A stretch of DNA of 6,259 bases. Origin: Calditrichota bacterium. GTDB taxonomy: Bacteria > Zixibacteria > MSB-5A5 > GN15 > FEB-12. The translations under genes were made by a program, and so were the position numbers. Location: positions 1-6,259 of the forward strand of contig QQUK01000169.1 in assembly GCA_008501655.1 (NCBI GenBank), read 5' to 3'. This document shows, in pieces, positions 1-5,765 of this stretch (within the stretch, counting starts at the first letter, position 1; every line of letters begins with the position of its first letter). Under the pieces are notes generated by a model. The model was not told the DNA's origin and did no database searches. It worked only from the letters and a program-made list of their open reading frames with translations.

Positions 1-1468
1 GAAGGTTCAGCTTGGCTACATCAAATTTTGTAAATCCTTGTTGTACTTGGGTTGTAGTCGCATCACTATAGAATAGCGATGACCATGTTGAAAGCATTCC
101 TTCCCCGCCAAAACCGAATAAAAGTGCGATAAACAACAACAGCGCTGGAAAACCGATGAGAATGTAATTAAATCTCTGAGCAATTTTATCCTTGAGAGAC
201 TTTCCGTCTGCAATCAATTTCTGAATCCCCATTGCAGCAAGAAGTGATATGGAAAATGAAAAGAGGAACATTATCATCGATGGTGCCCGAAGAGATTTGA
301 CTTTTGGTATAAGATAGAAAAATATCTTAAAAAGTGGTGTTGTTGCCCCGAGTGCATAAATAAAGGCAAACAGCGCAAGTCCTCCGAAAAAGTATGCTTC
401 CTTTTTCCTCACAATAAACAGGGCAAGCAATGCAATAAATAGTGCAACCACAGAGACTGACTCTGAGTTATCTTTGAAAACATTTTTTCCCCAGTAGTAT
501 GTTTTTCTCTGATAGTCAGGATTTGTCGCTGAGACACCTGAAAATTCTGGAATCAAAAGCGACATTGCTTCTTCTTCATGCATCGACCATGATGTCGCCC
601 ATTCCCAGCCCTGTTTTGTATCACCACGGGGGGAAAATTGGTTTGTATAAATATAACCCGGTAGAAACTGTATAGCTGAAAGAGCAACACCTATAACAAC
701 AGCATACGCTGTCAAAGCTCCTTTGGTCAGGAATTGCGGAAGTGATTTTGTGTTCAGATAGTTAGAGATGAGTTTCATCAAGGCATAAAACGATAATGCC
801 CACATTGAAAAATACATCATCTGGATATGCGGAGAGAGAATGATAAATCCGATGACAAGCCCTAAAACCGAATAATTAAAAAATGATTTTATAAAAGTCT
901 CGGCATTAAAACCTCTATCCAAAAAGAGAATGACTAACGGGAAAAGTGTCGTTACAAATATCTTCCCGTCATGTCCCGGTGCAACAAGCGAAACCAGATA
1001 AGCAGCAAACATATAACTGACAGCAGCAAACAGAGAAGGGATTTTCAATAGTTTGAATTGACGGGCACAGAAGTACATAAACAGACCGGCTAAAAAGATA
1101 TGAAAGATGAGAACAAATCCAAGTGTACGATGAATCGGTCCAAAAAACTTGATAAATGAAAGAGGATAAAAAATATCACCATGGAATGCCTCTACATACG
1201 GCATTCCTCCGAAGATATGCGGGTTCCACAGAGGTACTGAACCGGTTTGGTGTACATTGTCAACGAGCATAGAGCGAAAATAAATACCAGCCTGGATTGT
1301 ATCGGAACCGGAAAGCATTTTATCAGAAAAGATAAAATCACTAAACATCATGACAAGAGCTAACAAGATTATAACAAAAATTATAGGGACAAAAAATTTA
1401 TTCTCTTCGATATTAAAATTCGATTTTTTTGTTTGCGCCGTTTTAGGCTTCTGTTTTTTGGCAGCCAA
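1..1468 (-). CDS. YfhO-family polytopic membrane protein, predicted GT-C-like glycosyltransferase (3' end outside window)
   Basis: The reverse strand is open for 489 codons from a TTG at 1468 down to position 1 without a stop. The product starts with a short Lys-rich cytoplasmic tail (residues 1-23), then a first hydrophobic segment (about 25-47), then an extracytoplasmic loop with GSDT at 54-57 and the hallmark stretch VPLWNPHIFGGMPYVEAFHG (78-97) followed by FYPLSF. This loop matches what I know of the YfhO family (PF09586): an acidic residue soon after the first helix, then a PLWNP-x(3)-GGMP motif. At least seven further hydrophobic segments follow, near 113-134, 145-163, 170-184, 198-214, 250-268, 337-353 and 357-372, with more near 398-416 and 434-453. 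Family members usually run to roughly 700-900 residues, so the C-terminal third or more is missing. By family analogy it would move sugars from a lipid carrier onto a surface acceptor. Asp56 as a catalytic residue is inference. The TTG is chosen for the AAGGAG six bases upstream; the first in-frame ATG lies inside helix one. Another in-frame TTG seven codons upstream has no equally good ribosome site. Confidence 0.85.
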   Translation of the reverse strand, partial: MAAKKQKPKTAQTKKSNFNIEENKFFVPIIFVIILLALVMMFSDFIFSDKMLSGSDTIQAGIYFRSMLVDNVHQTGSVPLWNPHIFGGMPYVEAFHGDIFYPLSFIKFFGPIHRTLGFVLIFHIFLAGLFMYFCARQFKLLKIPSLFAAVSYMFAAYLVSLVAPGHDGKIFVTTLFPLVILFLDRGFNAETFIKSFFNYSVLGLVIGFIILSPHIQMMYFSMWALSFYALMKLISNYLNTKSLPQFLTKGALTAYAVVIGVALSAIQFLPGYIYTNQFSPRGDTKQGWEWATSWSMHEEEAMSLLIPEFSGVSATNPDYQRKTYYWGKNVFKDNSESVSVVALFIALLALFIVRKKEAYFFGGLALFAFIYALGATTPLFKIFFYLIPKVKSLRAPSMIMFLFSFSISLLAAMGIQKLIADGKSLKDKIAQRFNYILIGFPALLLFIALLFGFGGEGMLSTWSSLFYSDATTTQVQQGFTKFDVAKLNL

Positions 1469-1474
1469 TTCGGT

Positions 1475-1480
1475 CTCCTT
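1475..1480 (-). promoter_or_regulatory. Ribosome binding site of the YfhO-family gene
   Basis: The minus strand reads AAGGAG, then a six-base spacer, then TTG. This strong Shine-Dalgarno match decides the choice of a TTG start, because no ATG is suitably placed. Confidence 0.75.
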
Positions 1481-1492
1481 TATCAATGTACA

Positions 1493-1521
1493 TTTATAAT
1501 CTGCAAAGTATATACAAACAA
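1493..1521 (-). promoter_or_regulatory. Candidate sigma-70-type promoter for the YfhO-family gene
   Basis: Reading the minus strand, TTGTTT (1521-1516) is followed by exactly 17 bases and then TATAAA (1498-1493). The start of transcription would fall near 1486, leaving a leader of under 20 bases that just contains the AAGGAG. Spacing and position are good and each hexamer deviates from consensus. The AT-rich background makes chance matches common, and the promoter consensus of this lineage is unknown to me. Confidence 0.4.
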
Positions 1522-1529
1522 GAAAACTA

Positions 1530-1548
1530 TTCCAATGATTAATTGGAA
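1530..1548. repeat. Short inverted repeat, possible operator
   Basis: Arms TTCCAAT (1530-1536) and ATTGGAA (1542-1548) are perfect inverted copies separated by five bases. The site lies just upstream of the candidate minus-strand -35 element, where a regulator could bind between the divergent promoters. A seven-base arm in AT-rich DNA can arise by chance, so this is only a candidate. Confidence 0.2.
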
Positions 1549-1665
1549 GAAAAAACTAAAAAATCTTCCGGATCTATCATTGAACAATCTTTTTAAATCT
1601 ATATTCACCAATTAGTTAATTGTGTTATGCGAGACATGGAATTATCGACGTTTAATTCTTTTTTG

Positions 1666-1693
1666 TTGGATTATCGGTGATTTTATGTATCTT
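1666..1693 (+). promoter_or_regulatory. Weak candidate promoter for the propeller gene
   Basis: TTGGAT (1666-1671), a 16-base gap and TATCTT (1688-1693) make a partial match to a sigma-70 promoter. It would give a leader of about 65 bases before the TTG at 1766. Other AT-rich hexamers lie between 1710 and 1740, so the assignment is uncertain. Confidence 0.2.
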
Positions 1694-1754
1694 TAAGGTC
1701 GAAATCAAAAGTACATACTTTTATATCGAAATATCTAAAAAATCACAGGAACCG

Positions 1755-1760
1755 AGGAGG
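1755..1760 (+). promoter_or_regulatory. Ribosome binding site of the propeller gene
   Basis: AGGAGG, a full match to the core Shine-Dalgarno sequence, stands five bases before TTG at 1766. It fixes a TTG start that a plain ATG search would miss. The encoded protein begins at once with a Lys-Lys plus hydrophobic export signal, which supports this choice. Confidence 0.85.
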
Positions 1761-1765
1761 TTTAC

Positions 1766-4700
1766 TTGTTTAAAAAATATATTATCGCTGTAGCAGCACT
1801 GGCTCTTGCTTTTACATTCTTTTTTGTCTATCAAAACAGAAATGCACAACAGGCTGAGCAGGAACTTGATTATCGGTATTATGAGTTAAAGCGAAAAAAG
1901 CTCCCTAAAAAAGTCAGACTGCAAAGACCATCCGACTGGTTTTATACACAAAGAGCTTATCCGTATAATTCTATTCCGGAAGGAAAACATATTGTTGCAG
2001 TAAATCAGGCAAAGTCTGACCGAATTAAACAGCTTCAATCAAAATCAACAGCAACAATTGATGTCTGGGAACAGGCCGGTCCTACCAATGTCCCCGGAAG
2101 AGTCACGGACATAGATATTCATCCAACCGATCCGAATATATTTTTTGTAGCAACTGCTGCCGGCGGGTTGTTTAAAACCGATGATTATGGTTCAAGCTGG
2201 ACTTCGGTGTTTGATAATGCCGGAGCGCCTTCTATTGGTGCTATAGCTGTTGATCCGAACAACGGCAACAATATCCTTGTCGGAACCGGTGAAGCAAATG
2301 CCGGTGCTGATAATTATGAAGGTGACGGTATCTATCGCACTACCGATGGCGGAGCAACATGGAACTATCAGGGACTCCCTAATTCCTATCATTTTGGAAG
2401 AATCATGTTTGACCCGAATAATACAGCTAACGTTTTTGCTGCTGTAACCGGAAAACATTTTGGATTCACTAATCCTGACAGAGGTGTGTATCGATCTCTG
2501 GATAGCGGTAAAACCTGGTCACAAGTATTGTATGTCACGGATTCAACGTCTGCTATTGACCTCGCGATACATACAGATTCAGGTTATATCTACGCTGCGA
2601 TGTGGGAAAAAATCCGGTATCCTGAACAGCCTTCTGATTTAGGCGGTGTGACAACTCTTATCTGGCGTTCCTCTGATAACGGCTCGACCTGGTCTCCCCT
2701 CGATGGAACCGGCGGACTTGGTGTTGGTCTACCGACACCAGCAGCTAATATTGGTCGTATAGGGCTCTCTGCACACCCGACATCGGGAAGAATTTATGCA
2801 AATATCGCAGATGAAAACGGAGTTTTTATGGGCTTATACCGCTCAGAAAACTGCGGAGCAACCTGGACCAGGGTTGATGATGGTTCCGCAAATAATCTCA
2901 ACGGTTCCTGGAACGGCGGCTGGTATTTTGGTAATATTGAAGTGGCACCTTCAAATCCTGATATTGTTTATCTCTTAGGACTTGATCTCTACCTTTCAAC
3001 AAACGGCGGTGTAAGTTTTAACAATGTAGCATCGGGTCTTCATGCCGACCAGCATGCTCTGGTTTTTGACCCTTCCGATGCAAATAAAGTTATTATCGGT
3101 AATGACGGTGGTGTAGCAACATCATCGGACGGTGTCAGCTGGACACAACTTTACGATATGCCGAATACCCAGTTTTATGCAGTCGAGATAGATAATTTAA
3201 ATCCGCATAGATTGTACGGAGGTACTCAGGATAACGGAACCAACCGGACATTGACCGGAAACATTGACGATTATGATCATATCTTAGGTGGTGATGGTTT
3301 CTATTGTCAGGTTGACCCGACCAACTCTGATATTATTTATGCAGAATCACAATGGGGTAATTTATATAAATCATACGATTTAGGAAATAGCTGGAGCTGG
3401 GCTCAAAACGGAATCAATTCTTCCAACCGTACCAACTGGTCAACACCTTATCTTATAGACCCTCATAATAATAATCGTCTTTATTATGGAACCGATAGAT
3501 TGTACAGATCAAATGACGGTTCCGATAATTGGACATCTATCACCGGTGACTTAACCGGAGGTCCTTATCCCCGAGGTTCATTCGGAACAATAACCACTAT
3601 TGACGTTTCCCCGCTTGATTCAAATATTATTTACGTCGGTACGGATGATGGAAGAGTCTGGTACAGTTCTAACTTCGGTTCAACATTTACCGAGATCGGA
3701 GTAACTTCAGGAGCTTTACCTCTCCGTTGGGTTACCAGAGTGACCGCCGATAGACATGATACTGATATTCTCTATGTAACTATCTCAGGGTATGTTTCGG
3801 GTGAACCGATGCCCCATGTTTTCAAATTTGATTTAAGCCCATTTTCGGTAACCGATATATCATCAAATCTTCCTGATGCTCCTGTGAACGACATTATCTC
3901 AGATGACGATGACCCCTTGTCATTATTTGTCGGTACTGATGTTGGTGTCTATCGTACGGTAGACGGCGGTGCTTCATGGAGTGCATATTCAGCAGGTATG
4001 CCGATTGCGCCTGTCCATGATTTAGATTACCATCCGGCAACGAGAACCTTAATTGCCGGAACACATGGAAGGTCAATTTTTAAAGTCAAAGTTAATTGTT
4101 CTGATCCAAATGATACTGATGGTGACGGTATCAATGATGCTTGCGATAACTGCCCGACTGTCTCTAATGTCAATCAGGAAGATATCGATGCTGACGGTAT
4201 CGGTGATGTTTGCGATGATTGTGTCGATCCTGATGGTGATGGCTTTGGTAATTCCGGATACACAACAACCGGATGTACCTCAGGAACGCCAGATAACTGC
4301 CCCAACGATTATAATCCGGGGCAGGAAGATGCTGATATGGATGGCATCGGTGATGTCTGTGATATTGCTGAAAATGTATATGATACGGTAAGCTCTGCAT
4401 GTCTTGACCTGATTGTTTCAAACTTTGGGAATTACGCCAATCAGGGGCAGGGATTTGTCAATATGGACTTTGGTGGTGTAGACTGTGCCTTGAATTCAGT
4501 TTATCTCTATGACGGCTCACCGGTCATTACCTATATTGATGGAGTTGATACCGTAGCTTATGTCGCCATGTTCGGTCATTCAGCATTCATCCCTTCTGCA
4601 GATTTAAATCTGACGGTTCCAACAGTCACAACTGCTGATTATGATAAATTTGAGAGCGGAACGATGCTCACTTTGAATTATGATATCGGGGTTGAAAATA

Positions 4701-5521
4701 TCTGGTGGGCTCCAAAAGCTGCTGATAGTTGTAATTTTGTTATTCAACTGACAAAAGTATACTCTGTTGATGGATTATCCAAAAACGGCCTGACAATCGG
4801 TACTGCCCAGGACTGGGATGTTCCGACCGATGCCTCGGGATCGGGAAATATCGGTGGTTTTAATGTCACCAATTCAACAATCTACCAACAAGGTATCGAA
4901 ACCAATCCGGGTGTTGGCTGTCAGGACAACGATACCAGATTCAGCGGTCAGTCATACCTTGGTTACGCTGTCAATGATGCTCTTTCCGTTGATACAATAT
5001 CCCCTCCATATAATGCATATACAGCAAGTAATCCGACCTATGTCTATCCTTCTGGCGGTTTTGTTCCCGGAGAATTATATCAATTGATGAACTCTCTTAC
5101 CGGATTAGCACCATCAGCGACTGTTGAGGACCAGCATCAGGTTATGACTTTTGTCACCAACTTTAATCTCAATGGTTCTGATACATTATTCTTCTATACA
5201 GCGCTGTTCTCAATTCTTGACGGTTCGCCATCCGATGTTGGTGTAACATCTGTCAAAGCAGAAAAATGGTTTTATGACCATATTCTCGGAGTATCAGGTT
5301 CCGGATGTGTAGGTATTCGAGGAAATGTTGATAACGACCCGGGCGAGCAGATTGATATAGGAGATCTGGTTTATCTGGTCAGCTACTCATTCTCAGGTGG
5401 TCCTCCCCCGGTTGTTCCTGAGGAAGCCGATGTTGATGGTAACGGTTCGATAGATATTGCTGATATAGTTTATCTGGTGAATTATATGTTTGGAGGTGGT
5501 CCACCACCGTTAGGCTGTTAA
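1766..5521 (+). CDS. Large exported multidomain protein: BNR/VPS10-type beta-propeller, TSP3 repeats, unknown domain, C-terminal dockerin-like module
   Basis: The product has 1251 residues. Residues 1-22 form a Lys-Lys-led hydrophobic export segment with no clean small-x-small cleavage site, so it may be an uncleaved anchor. A basic linker (30-95) contains RPSDWFYTQRAYPY, a stretch I associate with this propeller family. Residues about 101-775 carry at least eleven Asp-box type motifs (S/T-x-D-x-G-x-x-W or close variants) and end in GTHGRSIF, a typical last-strand motif. Next come Asp-rich TSP3 repeats (780-866), an unrecognised region (about 870-1178) and a dockerin-like pair of EF-hand loops (1180-1251). 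Such propellers resemble sortilin/VPS10 and GH74 folds. Most bacterial members have no proven activity, so binding of surface glycans or proteins is only inferred. No enzyme active site can be assigned. The gene stands alone on its strand, with its own upstream region and a downstream terminator. The start is set by AGGAGG five bases before the TTG. The stop is TAA. Confidence 0.93.
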   Translation: MFKKYIIAVAALALAFTFFFVYQNRNAQQAEQELDYRYYELKRKKLPKKVRLQRPSDWFYTQRAYPYNSIPEGKHIVAVNQAKSDRIKQLQSKSTATIDVWEQAGPTNVPGRVTDIDIHPTDPNIFFVATAAGGLFKTDDYGSSWTSVFDNAGAPSIGAIAVDPNNGNNILVGTGEANAGADNYEGDGIYRTTDGGATWNYQGLPNSYHFGRIMFDPNNTANVFAAVTGKHFGFTNPDRGVYRSLDSGKTWSQVLYVTDSTSAIDLAIHTDSGYIYAAMWEKIRYPEQPSDLGGVTTLIWRSSDNGSTWSPLDGTGGLGVGLPTPAANIGRIGLSAHPTSGRIYANIADENGVFMGLYRSENCGATWTRVDDGSANNLNGSWNGGWYFGNIEVAPSNPDIVYLLGLDLYLSTNGGVSFNNVASGLHADQHALVFDPSDANKVIIGNDGGVATSSDGVSWTQLYDMPNTQFYAVEIDNLNPHRLYGGTQDNGTNRTLTGNIDDYDHILGGDGFYCQVDPTNSDIIYAESQWGNLYKSYDLGNSWSWAQNGINSSNRTNWSTPYLIDPHNNNRLYYGTDRLYRSNDGSDNWTSITGDLTGGPYPRGSFGTITTIDVSPLDSNIIYVGTDDGRVWYSSNFGSTFTEIGVTSGALPLRWVTRVTADRHDTDILYVTISGYVSGEPMPHVFKFDLSPFSVTDISSNLPDAPVNDIISDDDDPLSLFVGTDVGVYRTVDGGASWSAYSAGMPIAPVHDLDYHPATRTLIAGTHGRSIFKVKVNCSDPNDTDGDGINDACDNCPTVSNVNQEDIDADGIGDVCDDCVDPDGDGFGNSGYTTTGCTSGTPDNCPNDYNPGQEDADMDGIGDVCDIAENVYDTVSSACLDLIVSNFGNYANQGQGFVNMDFGGVDCALNSVYLYDGSPVITYIDGVDTVAYVAMFGHSAFIPSADLNLTVPTVTTADYDKFESGTMLTLNYDIGVENIWWAPKAADSCNFVIQLTKVYSVDGLSKNGLTIGTAQDWDVPTDASGSGNIGGFNVTNSTIYQQGIETNPGVGCQDNDTRFSGQSYLGYAVNDALSVDTISPPYNAYTASNPTYVYPSGGFVPGELYQLMNSLTGLAPSATVEDQHQVMTFVTNFNLNGSDTLFFYTALFSILDGSPSDVGVTSVKAEKWFYDHILGVSGSGCVGIRGNVDNDPGEQIDIGDLVYLVSYSFSGGPPPVVPEEADVDGNGSIDIADIVYLVNYMFGGGPPPLGC
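2066..4090 (+). other. Beta-propeller region with at least eleven Asp-box (BNR) motifs
   Basis: Within the large protein, Asp-box motifs end in Trp or Phe at residues 145, 199, 251, 309, 367, 418, 459, 543, 589, 641 and 738. Examples are TDDYGSSW, TTDGGATW, SLDSGKTW, SSDNGSTW and TVDGGASW. Most steps are 41-58 residues, about one blade each. The steps 459-543 and 641-738 are about twice as long and probably each hide a blade with a degenerate box. That gives about 13-14 blades over 675 residues. The stretch GTGEANAGADNYEGDGIYRTT, split here as GTGEAN and GDGIYRTT, and the motifs TQDNGT (487-492) and GGDG (508-511) are typical of bacterial VPS10/GH74-like propellers as I know them. Confidence 0.88.
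4103..4363 (+). other. Thrombospondin type 3 calcium-binding repeats
   Basis: Residues 780-866 of the large protein carry DTDGDGINDACDNCP, DIDADGIGDVCDDC, DPDGDGFGNSG and DADMDGIGDVCD. The spaced Asp residues in D-x-D-x-D-G form calcium sites in TSP3 repeats, and the paired Cys residues (793/796, 816/819, 837/845, 865) probably form disulfides. Such repeats usually act as stiff calcium-dependent spacers in secreted proteins. Here they separate the propeller from the C-terminal part. Confidence 0.9.
4373..5302 (+). other. Unrecognised extracytoplasmic domain of the large protein
   Basis: Residues about 870-1179 match no family I can name. The composition is rich in Thr, Ser, Asn, Gly and aromatic residues with alternating hydrophobic positions, which suggests a beta-sandwich or similar. 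Four Cys residues (879, 907, 989, 1052) could pair as two disulfides. It contains a Trp-Trp pair in ENIWWAPKA, near residue 976, and a run of Tyr-rich loops around 1070-1100. The boundaries are guesses from the neighbouring repeats. Confidence 0.45.
5303..5518 (+). other. C-terminal dockerin-like module with two EF-hand-type loops
   Basis: Residues 1180-1251 contain two similar halves: NVDNDPGEQIDIGDLVYLVS and DVDGNGSIDIADIVYLVN, each followed by an aromatic residue and Gly-Gly-Pro-Pro-Pro. The Asp/Asn pattern with Ile-Asp-Ile and a short helix is the dockerin type I layout (PF00404). The first loop is slightly longer and less canonical than the second. Cys1181 and the final residue Cys1251 bracket the module. 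In cellulosome bacteria dockerins bind cohesins; no cohesin gene is visible here, so the partner is unknown. Confidence 0.82.
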
Positions 5522-5530
5522 TTTGATATA

Positions 5531-5566
5531 ATTTTCCAAACTTCCGTTTGAAGAAGTTTGGAAAAT
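5531..5566. repeat. Perfect 14-bp hairpin just after the propeller gene
   Basis: ATTTTCCAAACTTC (5531-5544) and its exact reverse complement GAAGTTTGGAAAAT (5553-5566) enclose an eight-base loop, starting nine bases after the stop codon. There is no T-run on the 3' side in either direction, so it is not a classical rho-independent terminator. It could stabilise the 3' end of the mRNA or act as a processing site ahead of the true terminator downstream. Confidence 0.7.
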
Positions 5567-5588
5567 CAGACAACATTCTACTCCCCCT

Positions 5589-5606
5589 CCCCTGCGAAGG
5601 CAGGGG
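5589..5606. repeat. GC-rich hairpin resembling dispersed CCTGCGAAGGCAGG palindromes
   Basis: CCCCTGC (5589-5595) pairs perfectly with GCAGGGG (5600-5606) over a four-base GAAG loop. Palindromes of the form CCTGCGAA-x-GCAGG are familiar as short dispersed intergenic repeats in many bacterial genomes. A single copy in this window cannot prove that it is repeated here. It lies on a strikingly C-rich patch (5583-5592) in an otherwise AT-rich spacer. Confidence 0.55.
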
Positions 5607-5621
5607 TCTCATAAACTTTGT

Positions 5622-5656
5622 GCTGTCAGGTGTCTCGCCTGACAGCTTTTTTATTT
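5622..5656 (+). terminator. Rho-independent terminator of the propeller gene
   Basis: GCTGTCAGG (5622-5630) and CCTGACAGC (5638-5646) form a perfect nine-base stem. A G-T wobble and one more pair can extend it to eleven with a TCT loop. The stem is followed directly by TTTTTTATTT (5647-5656). This is the only hairpin of the cluster with a proper T-tract, so it is the best candidate for ending transcription of the large gene. Confidence 0.85.
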
Positions 5657-5682
5657 AACGAAAAAATATTAGATTAAATGCG

Positions 5683-5706
5683 CTGTCAGGAATCCTTTCC
5701 TGACAG
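5683..5706. repeat. Second copy of the CTGTCAGG palindrome
   Basis: CTGTCAGGAA (5683-5692) and TTCCTGACAG (5697-5706) form a perfect ten-base stem with a TCCT loop; G5682 and T5707 can add a wobble pair. The arm repeats the GCTGTCAGG arm of the terminator 60 bases upstream, but the loop and the inner pairs differ. No T-run follows at once, so termination by this copy is doubtful. It lies about 45 bases upstream of the next gene's promoter box. Confidence 0.7.
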
Positions 5707-5751
5707 TATCAATTTTATAAATTTATTATAGATTTTTTCAGATTCCCTCCG

Positions 5752-5757
5752 TATAAT
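5752..5757 (+). promoter_or_regulatory. Candidate -10 box for the metallo-beta-lactamase-fold gene, suggesting a leaderless transcript
   Basis: TATAAT, an exact consensus -10 box, ends eight bases before the ATG at 5766. Transcription would be expected to start at or within two bases of that ATG. No Shine-Dalgarno-like purine run lies between the box and the ATG. The matching -35 position (5729-5734, TAGATT) is a poor fit, which lowers confidence. Confidence 0.4.
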
Positions 5758-5765
5758 CACAAAAC

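Larger units (their letters stand above)
1481..1765. other. Divergent intergenic region between the YfhO-family gene and the propeller gene
   Basis: This AT-rich spacer separates two genes that point away from each other, so it must hold the control signals for both. Visible items are a minus-strand promoter candidate near the left end, a small inverted repeat at 1530-1548, a weak plus-strand promoter candidate near 1666-1693, and the plus-strand ribosome site at 1755-1760. Short open frames here, including a 60-codon plus-strand frame overlapping the start of the minus gene, have no ribosome site or recognisable protein features and I do not call them genes. No tRNA or known riboswitch fold was recognised. 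Confidence 0.7.

Noticed and set aside
16..213. 65-codon minus-strand frame
   Set aside because: It lies in a different frame inside the YfhO-family gene, which is open throughout and has a clear membrane-protein pattern.
1433..1615. 60-codon plus-strand frame overlapping the start of the YfhO-family gene
   Set aside because: It is antisense to a convincing coding region and then runs through AT-rich spacer. There is no ribosome site and no recognisable protein pattern, and the candidate promoter and ribosome site of the minus gene lie inside it.
2192..2978. Several short frames on both strands inside the propeller region
   Set aside because: They are shadows of the 1251-codon gene, with no ribosome sites and no family resemblance.
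3894..4421. His/Arg-rich minus-strand frames and a Met/Ile-rich plus-strand frame over the TSP3 region
   Set aside because: Their odd composition is what GAT/GAC-rich Asp codons give when read in other frames or on the other strand. They are not metal-binding proteins.
1766..5521. Large protein as a sialidase or GH74 xyloglucanase
   Set aside because: Asp boxes occur in many non-enzymatic propellers. I see no sialidase Arg triad with an F/YRIP motif and cannot place the GH74 catalytic pair, so an enzyme name would be unsupported.
5379..5612. 77-codon minus-strand frame over the dockerin end and the first hairpins
   Set aside because: It is antisense to the dockerin module and made partly of palindrome sequence; no ribosome site or promoter was seen.
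5531..5706. Hairpin cluster as a CRISPR array or attachment site
   Set aside because: The hairpins differ in sequence and spacing, there are only two related copies, and no cas genes, integrase or tRNA is present.
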